From: Myxocyprinus asiaticus | Lineage: Eukaryota > Chordata > Actinopteri > Cypriniformes > Catostomidae | Reading direction: 5' to 3' | DNA length: 64,000 bases | Assembly (NCBI RefSeq): GCF_019703515.2 | Contig: NC_059356.1 | Span: forward strand, 24,231,197 to 24,295,196 | Shown: one piece after another, positions 24,108 through 39,200 of the stretch | How positions within the stretch are numbered: the first letter of the stretch is position 1 | How the letters are laid out: each line of letters begins with the position of its first letter | The notes under the pieces: generated by a model | Told to the model about the DNA's origin: nothing | Database searches by the model: none | The model's input: the letters and a program-made list of their open reading frames with translations, nothing else | Translations under genes and position numbers: made by a program

Positions 24108-27100
24108 ATTTTGTAACTTTCCACTAAATTTTGCAAGCACTCACTAGTGAGTGCTAAGCATTTTATGGAATACTGTACATTACTACAATGACTCTGCCAT
24201 ACTAAAGGTAGTCTCGCATAGACAGACCTTTGACTAAACAGAATAAGGTTTAGTCCAAAGTGCAGCTTATTCTGGCCAAGAACTGCCAATAATCGGCACT
24301 TTTCCACCATCAGGCCGAACAGTTCTGAGCACAGTGTGGAATGGTTCCAGTAGCATTTCCACTTAAGCACAGTTTAGCATGCTACGATTACAAACCGTTC
24401 TTGTCCCGGATTTCTCTGGATGGTTAACAAACCATGCTGGTGGAATGGTTTTAGTATGTGGTGACTTAGACCTCGATATACTTCTGTAGAAGTTCTTCTT
24501 CGTTCAGGGGTAAAAAGTTCTAAACAGCTGAGCAGCGGTATACTGTTTCCGAACATTCAGACAACCGCCACACCGCTGTGGGAGGTGTTTAGAAGTACAT
24601 TTAAATATGAGGACGCTACATGTAAAACCTTAAAAATATGTTATCAGTGACTTTATGCCTCATTCTGAGTAGAACTCACATGAGGTCAGTAAAAGGAGCT
24701 ATTTTAACCACTTGATGATGATTTAAAATAATATACTCTATATGCAGTAGAAAATGTTTAATTTATCTTGATTACATTATGAATTCAAGACGCTAATGCG
24801 CTAACATGCTACACGTGGCCATAATATGCGATGGTTAAACTTTATTATGACACTGATAACAGACAAAAAAATTTAAATAAAAAAAATAAATCACATGACT
24901 TGGTCTTGGAAAATGTCTCCAAGCGAACGATTGTACAGATGTAGGTACATTTGCACCAGCTCGCTAATAACTCTGCACATCGATGCGTTCATGTTGACTG
25001 ATTTTGACTCACTGAATAACGTAAACAAAATTAGCCATCAATGTAGGTGGAGCTCCAGGTCACACCTAACGATGATGTGGACCAATGGCAGTAAGAAGGT
25101 GTTTAGCAGCCAATAATAATTGTTCCTGTTGCAAACCACCGAAACGAATGCAAAAACACCTTTTTGGCCAGATTTTGTTCTAAATGACATCACACCTGTT
25201 CGTTCTTCGATTTCGTAGGAAGTAAATTGAGGCCTTCAAGAGTCTTTCAAAGATTTGTTGCCAGTAAGTGATTATTTACTCCTCAAAAGTATCAACGTGG
25301 TACCTTGTTTCACACGACTTGGTTTCCAGGCGGAAACAACTCCCGGAAGTCGCGGAAAGTTAGCCAATCAGATTAAAAGCTCGCAAGTTCACCTAATGCT
25401 ACATTCAATTGCACCTGCGAAGCTCCTACGTCTGAATTGGGCATTTGTTATTACGATATGTCACGCATTCAAGTCGTAGACAAAATACAGAAGAAGCCAA
25501 ACTAAAGAAAATACACAATGAATTTTTTTGTTGTACTAGTGGATAAGCGTACGTGAATACACTTGCATCACTTTAACAAGACCTGTATGACTTTTTAATG
25601 CATGGCACCAAACAATTTATTAATTAATTTGCATGAAAAACAAACAGCGATATGCAAGTCATTAGCTTTACATTAGTTGACAATGAGTTCTGTCAAATAA
25701 AAAAAATATATATTATTGAAATAACGCACTGAAATGTAAATAATTTTGCAAAATCATTGCTTTCCATCGTGTTCTATGCTGACATACCCATTCCAATGTC
25801 AGCAACTTGGGTATCATCTAGTTTTCCACTGGTAAAAACGACTTTGCTCATAATTACGATATTTCCGACTCCACTTGGAGGCTGCATTAGTACTTTCCTG
25901 TTTTATGTGCAATAAGCATCAGACGTCAGTAAACAGACTGTGGGTATGCCTCTGAAGCTGAGACTACACTGCAGGAGATCTTAAATCAGCAGGTGACAGA
26001 TACACCTGCACTTAGATGCTTTTAATTTGTCATATATGCTATCCGCTCAGTTAGGGTTCAGAACAGCTTAGGGTGAATGTTGATGACTGGGCATTATTAA
26101 ATGCATGTGAGCTACAGTAAATGTGTGTGTGAGCTGGCAGAGGAGGTCTTGCATTGCTCAGAGGCTGGCAGAGGTGAAGTGAAGTGGTTTGGCATGAAAG
26201 ATAGATTCATCAGGTTAAACACACAAGAGCGACAGCACAGAGCGAAAGTCAGCCTACAGTAAATATCAGAAGCAAGACTGGTTCTCTCAGTGTTTCCACA
26301 TGTGTGCAGATTGAATGTTACAGCTGGTCTGGCTTGTATTGTGCAAGTATTGCAGGGAGGTTTAAAGTACATTGAGCTAGAATTGCAGAAGGTTCTTCTG
26401 TATGTTGTGTCAACTCAACTTTAGGAGTGAACAGAAAATAAGTATTATGGCACATATGGTAGTTAGATATATGTTATTTGTGTATGTCAAATGTTCTAGC
26501 AATATATTTATTCAGTAAATCAAAGGTAATCTGAAACAAGAATTTTATATTTTCTGAAGAAATTATCCCTGCTGAGCTTGCATCCACGATGCTAGGGTGT
26601 TGTGGTTGGTTGTAAGGGCATTGCTATGTGGTTGATGGACCAGTAAGCAAACATCCAGAACACCAATATATCTTTTATATTTTGGTTCGTAGATATGGCT
26701 CGGGTCCCTTCTTTAATACAAGTCTATGAGGATTTTATCGCCCACCAGGCAAAAAAAAGAAAATGGTACATGCATCACTTAGAAAAGTAACAGCACAACT
26801 CTCCACAACAAGCTGCATGGTTTCATGTATCATTTATGTCTGGAGCACAAATGGTGGGGGATAAGTTACACACCAAAGCTTAACACTTCGGATATTAAAT
26901 GATAAGCGGTTTTAAAAAACAGTAATATAGTGAAATTAATGATATGAATGTCCATTAAACTTGGACCTCCTGTTGAAAGGACAAAGAAATGTCCCTCTAA
27001 ACTGACATGTAGGAGGAAGTTGTTTTTTGAGATGGTTCCCTTTTACCTTGGTGGTTTCAAAGAGCAGGTCCCGATCTCCTGCGGTGATCCTGAATGTGTT

Positions 27101-30100
27101 GCTGTCAGACACACCGTAGGAACAGATCTGACCAATGGGAAGAAACTCCAGAGCTTCAGCCTCACCCTGACGATAAAGAGACACACAGGAAGCAGCCACG
27201 CCCAGCCACAACTTCTGAGAGAAGCTTCCTGTCGAACTCTAAGAGAAACAGGAGGATGTCAAGCACAGCTTTCTCTCATTGTTATCCAATTAAGCTATGT
27301 GCTATAAAAGTGTGTGATGCAATCTCTCAGTACTCAGTGTTTTAGTTTTAAGTGTCATATACATTCATTTTAGTCCATTTTACTCAGACTAAAATGGAAT
27401 ATAATTTTAGTTGAAAAAAACAACAAAAAAAAAACATTTTAGTTGATGATAATGTGAAAAATGACAAATCAGTCATATTTTCACACATTTTGAAAAATGT
27501 ATAATTATTTATTTCAACATTTACCAAACATACAGTATGCAAGATTTAACAACATACAATTCAACATGTGAAAACTGTCCTTATGAAAACCCGAGCACCT
27601 AATAAACCACATATAATGAGAATACTAAAGTATTAGCTACATTTTAGATGATAACGCTTTATGAATTCTTCAAGCTTTAGAAAATTTTACTAAAGGGATA
27701 GTTCACCCAAAAATACAAATTCTCTCGTCATTTGCTGACTCTCATACCATCCTAGATGTGTATGACTTACTTTCTTTTGCAGAACACAAATGAAGATTTT
27801 TAGAATATCTCAGCTCTGTAGGTCCATTCAATGCAAGTGAATGGTGACCAGAATTTTTAAGCTCCAAAAAGGACATAAAGGCAGCATAAAAGTAATCCAT
27901 ACGACTCCAGTGGTTAAATTCATGACTTCAGTAGCGATATGATAGGTGTGGGTGAGAAACAGATCAGTATTAAGTCTTTTTTACTATAAATTCTCCTCCC
28001 TGCCCAGTAGGTGATATGCATGAATAAGGTTAATTGCCAAAAACAAAAGAAGAATGTGAAAGTGAATATTTATAGTAAAAAAGGACTGATCTGATTCTAA
28101 AAATCTTCATTTGTGTTCTGCAGAAGAAAGACAGTCATTCATATCTGGGATGGCATGAGGGTGTGTAAATGATGAGAGAATTTTCATTTTTGGGTGAACT
28201 ATTTCTGTAATTTAAAAATAAACGTACTATGTAGAAGTCCACTTCATAGAGCGTGCAGCCGAACCCCGACCACTGCCGTGCGATTGTGAGATAGGCGGCC
28301 ATGCTGTCGCTGCGACTGTATCCCACTAGGGCTTTCCAGCGCTCCAATATGGCTGACATAACCACGGCGCCCTCCTCCCTCAGTCTGGCCCGCAGTCTTT
28401 GGTCCTGTTCCTGTCGGCGCTTGTGCCCCCACAGCGTCCCGGCCAGCAGACCCCCGGGGAAGGAAGGGCAGCCGGGGGGATCCACGGGGGCCAGCAGGGC
28501 CCGGGCCTCCACAACTTCAGCTGGGAAGAGCTGCTCCAGGGGTGGGTACGGAGAGAGGGCACTGAAATCTCCCAGCAGGCACTGCAGTCTCAGTGCTGCC
28601 AGGGAAAGCAGGTCATCCTCACGGGCTGGCAACTGCCCTCGCACCACCATCTCATGACACTGAGAAAGAGGGAATAAGTGAAGCAGAGAACGAGGGAAAT
28701 TTTTCTTTGTTCATATGTGTGCTTTTTGTTCAACTGATAAAGAAGATACACATACATCTGTCAACACCAGTGTGAAACCAGTCCACATAAAACACAAATA
28801 CAGGGAAGAATTGGAAAATCCCTCTTTCTATCTGTGACCTTGAGTCCTCTGTGCTGTTTCATGCAGATATATAATGTTTTAAATGGCCGTCTTCCAGCAG
28901 GGCTGGTAACAGTCATGTTACACCAGTCCTGCTTTAATTATCTAGCAGGAATGAATAGCTTTTATACTAAATGTTCTGAGGAAGATATCCATTATTAAAA
29001 CTGAAACACATTCTACTGAAAGACATTTCCTTTGTAATTCCAATACCTTTACTATCAGGCATTTTTACCACATCATTTTTTCCTTCAATAATCAAAATTC
29101 AACAATCTCACTGTTTTCAGTCTATTTCAAGGATGTAAGCAAATATTCAAGATTCTCAATTTATTCACATTTTTATTCCACTTATTTTCATTTGGCTTTT
29201 CATCTTTCAGCTCATCAGTCCTTTCTTGCCTGTCTCATATTGCCCCTTGGGGATTAATATAGTTGTATTGAACTTTTACCTGCTCATAGAGGAAGAGGTA
29301 CTCAATGCTGTCTGTGCTGATGTTATCTGTGTCCAGCAGACAGTAGAGCTTAAAGCAGAGTCTCCACTGAGAGTCAGAGTCTGGGTCATTAGCTGACAGA
29401 CTGGAACAGAAAGAAAGAGAGAGAGAGAGATTTGTTAACGGAAAATTCTTTGTATCAGATATACATGTGAAATGTCAGCAAATAAACTTCAATAATATAA
29501 ATAAAACTCTGTGGACCACAAGAAAGGTCCAGAAATGTACACCTCCATGCTAATCAGAGTGATAGGCTGAAATGTAAAATAAAGTTACAAAAAACAACCC
29601 AACAAAAATTGCCAAATTTGTCCAGGTTTAGCTAAATATCAAATGTCTATATTTGCATGCTCTCTAATTGTTTAGCTCAGGATTTATATTTAAATTAAAA
29701 TCGAAGATTTATATTTGTATTTAATATTTACATTTAGATTTTAGGAATATTCTGGGTTTAACACAAGTGAAGCTCAATCAACAAAGTTACAAAAAAATAA
29801 TATAATTCATTTTATAATAAATATATAATAAATAATAAAATTATTTTGACATCCCTCGTCTTAAAAAAAAAAAAAAAAAAACAGAATCGAGTTTACAGAG
29901 GGGTACTTACAATGAAAGTGAATGGGGACAATTTTTGGAGGGTTTAAAGGCAGAAATTTGAAGCTTTAATATTCATAAAAGCAATTGCATTAATTCTTCT
30001 GTCAAAACTTGTGTATTATTTGTAAAGTTGTTTAAATAGTTGTTTTTATAGTCGTTTTAGGGTTTGTGTCATCATGGCAAATTGGAAAATTGAATAAAAC

Positions 30101-30451
30101 TTTACACAAAAGGTTAGTAAGTGATTTTATTACACTAAAATCATGTTTACATACATATTGTTTACATCTTGTGGCTATACTTTTTAAATTGAGTATTTTA
30201 ATGTTTACGGATTGGCCCCATTCACTTCCATTGTAAGTGCCTCACTGTAACCCAGATTTATGCTTTTTTTTTTTTAAAGAAAAGGAGGGACGAGTCAAAA
30301 TATTTTTTGTAATCAGCATTATGCCACAAATCCTGTCGATTAAGCTTAACTTGTATTGAACCCGGAATATTCCTTAAAAATTTTACTGAAGATTTATATT
30401 TGTATTAGGGTTATAAATATGCTTTACAGAACTACTTAGTAACCTATTTAT

Positions 30452-30489
<38 letters not shown>

Positions 30490-32979
30490 ACATTTGAGAA
30501 CAGCAATATTCAAAACTTATTTAGGTAGATCTAGACAAAATAGCAGTTATTTATAGCTAAATCTTTCAAATTGGGCTTTTTTTTTTTAACTAAAATTCAC
30601 TATTTTACATTCGATGCCACATAAATCAGTCATTTTCACATTTATTCAGTCTTTTTGTAGCACAGGAGACTTTAAAGACAAGGCATGATGAATTACAAAT
30701 AAAATCTGCCAACAATCCCTTAACACATGACTAAACTCACCTCAACAGAATCACATGACTCTGATTCACCGAGCTGTTTCTGCTGTATGTGCAGTTTTGC
30801 ACTCACGGGTTTGCTTGTGTGTTTGTACACACGCGTTTGATAAAAAGACTAGGCGTGTCCATGAACCCACTTCTGGGAACAGTTGGCATTGAGACGTGCA
30901 AACAAACACACACACACACACACACACGCACACAACAACAACAACAACAACAACAACACACTTCCAAGAATAAAGCAGATGCCTTGAATTCTGCCAGGTT
31001 TGCTTATCTCTAATTCAGTTTGCTTTTCACATCAGTTAACGCTGATGACATCAGTCTCACCTTGAAATGTCTATTGGAACTGTGAATACAAATAAAAAGC
31101 TGTCTGACCCATGTCCATTCTCACAGAGTGGGTGTGTGTTCGAGTTCATTTGTTTAAATGTACTTGTGGAGATTTGTTAAAGCATTAGGAAAGTGAATGA
31201 ATCAAAGAAGAAGGTCTACAACCCTTACAAAGTAGTACTGTGGCACTACCATGGTACACTGACAGTAATACCAAGGTATTTGAATATACTGTATATCATG
31301 TTACAGAGTACCTTTTTTCATGTAACATAGTATTTACCTAAATTACAATTGTACTACCATGGTACATGGTACAAAACATAGTATTCCCGTGGTACTTTCT
31401 GGCACTTTTTGTATATGAACTTTGTGCTCCCGTGGGACGTTATTAACCTCTAGATTCCCTTCACTCACTAAACATCAATTCCACAGCAACTAGGTCAAGA
31501 GATTTAGTAAAAGATAGAGTTACTTTTCAAATCTGGTGATGACATCAGCAATTATGGTGCTGCCTCCAATAGCTTTCTCCCAGCATGAATTCTGCTCAAA
31601 AAGAGCAAATGTGTTTCTGCTGTCCTGCAGTCCGAGGCACTCTGCCATTTTCCTCACGACCTGCACAGAGAAGGTGAGAGAAATGATATTGGAATTACTG
31701 GAGGGTGTACACAAAGTTTTGTTGAAACTGAATTAGAACATTTGAAAAGATTTAAATCACTATAGAGGAAATGGCTGTGTGTGTACCTCATTAGCCGTAG
31801 TGTGCGAGGTGATTGGGATCTGGCAGCAGCCTGGTCCAGGGTAGTGCACAGTACACAGTATCTCCTGCCTCCCCATGAGCCCCTGGATCTCTTCCCATGA
31901 GGGAACACACTCACGGCCACGTGTCTTTTCCAGAGATTGGGCTATGAATGACGCGTAGCTCTCCACCTCTGGGTCCACATACAAACTCTGAACCCTAACG
32001 GAGAAAAGGCTACATTCACACAGTGTTTTGGATTGACAACAATATTCACTAACAGGTGTGACACTTGAATTGTCTTGCTTACAGGAGCAGATAAAATCCT
32101 GTCTATGAAAAGTCTTGTGATAGCCATGTATAACACCTGTAACAATACTAACAGACCTTATTCAATGTAGCGCCATCTTTGGGAATGAAAACGAGGCTAT
32201 GATGGATAGACTTACCATCTCTTCAATGGCACGCACTGTATAAAGCTCTTAGATCACATCTGATGTTCAACTCATGATGTCTGGAGTTTTTTGTCTACTG
32301 AATGATCTTGGAAAGATATTTTTTCAATGTTTTTTCAGAAGAACGATCCAAAAACACTTTAAATTGCAGTACAGCCCATTGAAGAGACTGTACGTCCATC
32401 CCTTACATCCTCATTGTCATTCCCGCCAAAAATAGTGATGGTGCTGCTGTGAATAAGGTCTATAGTTACTAAATATCAGCCATATTTTAAAGATGGCGAC
32501 TTCCATAACACCGGAAAGTCTTCCTACTATTGACACAATGTTATTTGGAAAACAAGTCCAATTGAGGCGTGAGTTCAGCTGTCAAATCTTAATTGAACGT
32601 GTGTACAGTGCAGTATTTGGGTTGCGCCCGCAAAACAACTGGATTTTAAACCTTCGGATTAAATACAGCTTATACTGTATATACGACTCTGTGAGATAAA
32701 TGAAACCCTACCTGAAAAAATGCAACATACATGAGACAAGTGTGTGTGCACAATGCAGTGTCTATTACATTCTAAGACAGACAACTTATGGTCCACAAAA
32801 GTTCTATCAAAGTCCCTTTAAGGCAAGTCAGGTCACTCAGCGGCCATATTTGTAACTCCTCCATGCAACTATTTTCTATTGATACAAGCATAGCTCCTAT
32901 CTACTTGACTGGAAAAAGACCAAAACTGCTGGTCAATGGTATCATAAAACTGCTTCTTTAGCTAAACACACACACACAC

Positions 32980-33019
<40 letters not shown>

Positions 33020-36000
33020 TTTTTTCCAAGCTGGTCCGACTAATATGCATGCACATTCTCGAGTAAACTTACAGGTGATGTCTATATCAAAAATGTGACT
33101 GGCTCTTTTAACTGGACTTCCATTCATACAGCTGTTATATTTAGCAATACAATTTCTCCCATTCATATGTATACCAGTGATCTTTTCACAAAGCTAATTG
33201 AGTTGTGATTCACTTTCATTTATAACCAAACTGTGCTTGAACAGAACAATTTTAAGCACTCCAAACAGGACCGATAACTGTACTCTACTAATGTGTGAAC
33301 GGAGCCAAAAGATTTCAGACTTTACAGGAACCATTTATAAGATCCTATTTCTTGTCTTAACCACAGAATTTCCCTCCAAAACAATAAAGGGGAAGTTGTG
33401 AGGACTCTATGTTTAGTGCGTGTATTTGTAACATGAAGTGTCGGCATTTGGTAATCACATGGATGGCGTAGGCCCTAATTGTGTTAAGTAAACACATGCG
33501 GGAAACGTCTGGGGGCCTCTGGAGAACACAGACCGCTCCACCTCCATTATACCAGCTGCCTCTGTAATCAAAGCCCTGTGGTCAACACACCATTTCCTCG
33601 CTACACGCTCGTTTATTTAGCTATTCTCTTATTTGTCTGTCCTTCGCTCCCATCTTTCCTCCAAGCCTGGCAATATTTTCAGACTCAATTAGCCGTTGGA
33701 TTCAGAATGCATTGTTCAGTCGTGCCTTTCCCAAACCCCTCAAGGAAAAGAGCAAGTGAACATGAAGTAAACTTTCCAATCCAGTCAACCTCAGGCAGTC
33801 GATATTTCCTACACACTCGACCACAGAACCGGAGGCTGTTGTGCATGTTTATACTCAAGACCATCAGATAAAGAGGAAGGTTTGTGTGTGTATGTTTGAA
33901 TCCAGTCAGTGGGTTCATGACTGTATGCATCCACTGCAGCGTATACACAGTCGCCCCAAAATGTATTTGGACACTTTGTCACTTAAAATGCACTTTAAAA
34001 TGTATGCTTTTCTCAGAACAAACTTAACTTTTCTAGTCTTTTGTGCAATTACTTTTAACAAGGACTGTTGATCCATAAAAGTTGTTAATCAAATTTATTA
34101 CATGATATTAATCAAATTATTCGCACCTAATTGCATGTAGAAATATTTGAGAAAGCCCAACAAATAACAATTAAATAATAATGATTAAATAATTATAAAT
34201 ATAATATAATGTATATCTTATACAGTAAACATAATAATTCAGATAATTAAAATGTATTACATTATTGTGACTGATGAGTAAAGTGCTGATAAGACAGAAA
34301 ATTGCCTTAAGAATCCAGTATATTGTTTATTCCCATATTATTGAACATGAGCCTATCATTGGCCTACAGTCCACAGCGATCCATTTTGCAACTGAATTCA
34401 TCAATCTGTCTGAGATTTTTAATCAGGGCTTGTCTAAGGATGTGTCAGTGTTCACATGCATCAGTTGAACGCTTTTGGAGCGTCTCACTTTGCTTGAGTT
34501 GCTTCACAAACACAGCGTTTGGTCGCTGTGTCAAGTTAAACAGTTTAAAACTTAGAAAAACACATCTCGAGATCCCTGCATTTGGAACTGCGCTCCATCC
34601 AGCAGTTTGAACGCAAGGATGCGTTCTCATCTTGTGCTTTTGCTAGCTTTGAGCAAGTATGAGTGCAGTTTGTTGTCTGTATAGCTGCCCGTTGCCTATA
34701 GACAACAGGCTGTACTGCAGTTTAAAGTGTTTTTGGATCGTTCCGCGGACAAAACATTGATAAAATATCTGTCCAAGAACATTCAGTATACAAAGAACTT
34801 CAGACAACATGAGTTGTGTTGTCCAGATCATCTGGACAAGAGGAAGGGAAATTATGTTAAAATGCTGTTTGTTGATTACAGTTCAGCTTTTAATACTATA
34901 ATTCCCTCTAAACTCACCACCAAGTTGGAGGACCTAGGATTTAGCCCATCTCTGCATCAGTGGATTTCCAACTTCCTGAATGACAAGCCACAAACAGTAA
35001 GGGTGGGCAGACATGTCTCACCCCACCTCACCCTCAGCACTGGAGCCCCACAGTGTTGTGTTCTAAGCCCCCTGCTGTACACTTATGACTGTGTGGCCAC
35101 TTCCAACTCCACCACTATTTTCAAGTTTGCTGACGACACCATTGTGGTGGGCCTGATCTCTGATAACAACGAGAGGGCCTATCTGCAGGAGATCAAAGGC
35201 CTGGAGGACTGGTGCCAGGAGAACAACCTCCTTTTGAATGTCAGCAAGACAAAGGAGCTGATAGTGGACATCAGCACAAAGCAGGAGAGGAACTACCACC
35301 ACATTATGATCAACGGGGCCACAGTGGAGAGAGTGGACAGTTTCTGATATCTTGGCATACACATCTCAAACGATCTGTCATGGACCTGCCACATTAACAC
35401 ACTGGTGAAGAAGGCCTACAGCAAACGATGCTGGACCAAAGCCAGGAAGATCATGAAAGACCTCAGCCATCCTAATAATGGACTCTTCTCTTTGTTGCAG
35501 TCAGGGAAACGCTTCAGCTCCCTGATGGCCAAAACAGAGAAAATGAGAAGGAGCTTCTTTCCCCAGGCCATCCGTGTCCTGAACCAAGGACAACACCAGG
35601 ACTAGTTTCACTATTCAACACCACACACTTGAAGCAATATACACTATCATATTATATATTATCATTATATACATCTACAACATCACCTCTATAACATCAG
35701 CCTGTTGCAGGTCAACATTACTGCACAATTACACTTTACCTTGCACAATGTACATATTGCCAGTCAAACTGTTGCTGCTACCACATCTACATCTGTCATT
35801 ATGCACTGCACATTATTTCATATTCATATGCATACTTTGTACATACAGTATATATTTCTTCTTTCTCTTATTTTATTGTGTATTTTATTGTGTTGTAAAT
35901 TTTGTTTTTTACTTCTATTTCTACTCCTTATCTATATATAGTCAAGTCATTTCAAGTCAAGTCATTTTTATTTGTATTGCGCCTTTCACAACACACATCG

Positions 36001-36210
36001 TTTCAAAGCAGCTTTACAGAAGATCAGGCATTAACAGAAGATAAAACTGTAATATCTATAATGTCTTAGAGTCATCATTGTGTAGTTTGATAAAATACGA
36101 TTGTGTATTGTTTAAAAATAAGTAATTAAATAATAATTGTATTTATAACCCCAGTGAGCAAGCCGAAGGCGACTGTGGCAAGGAACACAAAACTCCATAA
36201 GATGTTGGTT

Positions 36211-36291
<81 letters not shown>

Positions 36292-39200
36292 CACTACATG
36301 TCGTACTGTGTATGGTTATGTATGTGACCAATAAAACTTGAAACTTGTGAAAGATCAGATGTGATCTAGGAGCTTTACACAGCTTTATACCATTCGCGCC
36401 ATTGAAGACATGGCAAGTCTTCGCTTACTGCCCCCTGCTGAAAACAGGTGGTAATTCAGGCTTGAATTGCTCAGATGGTAGAAATATTCCATATTATGGT
36501 TTGGGGATAGGGTTGGAAACCGAGAATCTTTGTAACTTTCGGTTACTTAAACGGTTCTTTTGCGTGCAATTTTCCGCCGATGCGGCTGGAACACCATCCT
36601 GAAATACTCTGACAGTGTTTCCAGCATCACATCTCTGCAGCAGCGCTGCCCTCTACTGACTCTACAGTGTAAAACACACAACCCTCAATTGTGTCCCCCG
36701 GTTAAATAGTGTCCCCATGGGGTTCGGGACGCAATGGTTTTTCCATCATAATTGCTGGTGGTCATATAAGATTGGAAGGTGTGTAAATATGTAAAATATT
36801 TTGTTATATTAATGTTCAGTAATTCTGTAGAAGATAGCTTGCCAACTGAAGCTAACTGAAAAACACACAGAACAAGAAATGTTTAATTTCACGATCTATA
36901 GCTATAGTAATATACTATTATGTGTAACAAATTATTTAAAAGTCATTAAATGTCGTATTTACAAAGTTATATGGACATACAACATAAAAGGATTTTGTAG
37001 GATTTTTACTCAGGCAGTGAATATAGTACTCATTAAAAGTCCTATGAGCCAATGGAATCACTAGGAATCGCTATGTCAGATGCGGACTCTATTTTACACA
37101 ATTCATCACGACACCAGCTCTTTTGAGTCTACACCGCGAAACATACACGCTTCCGGTCTAGTTCGATTCCTGAAAGAACCATTCTAATGAGTAGTGATGG
37201 GAAGATCAGATAATTTTACTGACTTGGATATTTGAGTCTTGTTCAGCAAAATTAATGAATCGTTTTTCAAGTCATTTTGTTCATCATGTGACAGGCTCTA
37301 CAGGAAACAGAACTGATTATCTCACCTCCCGAGTCAGTCTTCGGAGTTCAGATCGGAGTCTTCGTTCATTTGACACGTGACCTCCAGGCTCAGCACTCAT
37401 TCACGAATGACAATTACTGGTCTTTTTTCATAATTGTTTTCTTTACAGCTCACAGTCAATGTGTTGCAGTTGTTTGTATTATGATGAGTACATGCCAGTA
37501 AGGCAATAAATGACTTTTTAAAATCATATGAATTGTCATGATGAATTATTTTCATGTATTTCATGCAGGAAGTGTTGACACGATATTTTATCCCAAGTGT
37601 AAAATTAGTCTTGTCTACTCCCAACAAGAACTTAAGAAGAAATAAATAAATAATACAATGAGATGATGCATCATGAAGGAAAAATAAATTAGAGTTTATT
37701 TAAAATCAGCTCAATAAACAAGTAAATAATATGGGGTTTCCTTATAGCTCTTGTATTTTTTGATATTTTCTGATGAGAAGATAAAAGTCATACAAAGTTT
37801 AAATCAATACTCTTTATTACCAGATTCAATGGGATGGGAAAAAACATCATGACAGAAATATTCAAAGTTATGAATTGCAAGAAATAAAGAAGCTAAAATG
37901 ACCAGAAACACTTTGTGTGACTGTAAGAGCAAAAATAAAGCATCTCAAACTGCTTGTTGGGAGCATTAAGGAGTATTAAGTAACTTCTGTTTGCAATACA
38001 GAGACTTCAGTGAACAACTTGTACCCGAAGACTGACTCGGGAGGTGAACTAATCAGTTCTAGTGATGTCCAGTTCGTGAACGAATCGTTTTTTTTTAACA
38101 GGTTCTTTTTAGTGAACGAGTTGAACTAGTTCACCAAATCGGACTGAATAGTTTGAAACAGTTCGCATCTTGATTTGACACTGATCCACAAGTTACTCTA
38201 TCTTAACCTGTCTCTCGGATGTGCCTGACACTACGAATCGAAATGAGCCGATAACTGGGAGTAATATGATTCTAGAACTGGTGATATCTGCTTTTGCCAA
38301 CTCTTCTTTGCAATTAACCGCTCCAACTAGTTCACAAATCGGACTGAACGCTCGGGTCGCAACAGCTCTCGAGTCAACAGTACAATGAGTCGCTCACAGC
38401 AGTTCTCGAGTAAACAGTACACTGAACTGAGAATCGCCTCTTTCGGAGGTGTCCGACACCCTGAGAACTGATGAGCTTGCTAACATTGAGCATGTGTGTG
38501 ATTAAGGGGTGAAACTTACAGTGGCATGCAAAAGTTTGGGCACCCCTGGTTAAAATTTCTGTTGCTGTGAATAGTTAAGTGAGTAGATGAAGAACTGATC
38601 TCCAAAAGGCATAAAGTTAAAGATGAAACATTCTTTTCAACATTTTAAGCAATATTAGTGTATTATTTTTATTTTGTACAATTTTAGAGTGAAAAAAGGG
38701 AAAGGAGCACCATGCTAAAGTTTGGGCACCCCAAGAGATTTGAGCTCTCAGATAACTATTACCAAAGTCTCAGACCTTAATTAGCTTGTTAGGGCTATGG
38801 CTTGTTCACAATCATCATTTGGAAAGGCCAGGTGATGCAAATTTCAAAGCTTTAAACATACTCTGACTCCTCAAATCTTGACCCAACAATCAGCAGCCAT
38901 GGGCTCCTCTAAGCAGCTGCCTAGCACTCTGAAAATTAAAATAATTGATGCCCACAAAGCGGGAGAATGCTATAAGAAGATAGCAAAGCGTTTTCAGGTA
39001 GCTGTTTCCTCAGTTCATAATGTAATTAAGAAATGGCAGTTAACAGGAACGGTGGAGTTCAATGTAGGATTGCTAGAAAGGCAAATCAAAAACTCTGTTT
39101 GACTGCAAAAGACCATAAGGAAGATTTAACAGACTCTGGAGTAGTGGTGCACTGTTCTACTGTACAGCGACACCTGCACAAATATGACCTTCATGGAAGA

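Larger units (their letters stand above)
32208..36417. mobile_element. Large fold-back element hosting a LINE
   Basis: The left arm (about 32208-32380; CTTCAATGGCACGCACTGTA, GATCCAAAAACACTTTAAA) is found inverted at 34708-34818 and continues at 36350-36417. The right arm is split by a LINE at 34819-36344. Interior 32380-34707 contains a TA/CA microsatellite (32968-33016) and a Tc1-like terminal fragment near 33945 (CAGTCGCCCCAAAATGTATT). Confidence 0.65.

Noticed and set aside
28301..28677. Plus-strand open frames over the 28228-28659 plekhh3 exon
   Set aside because: They are antisense shadows of the GC-rich plekhh3 exon.
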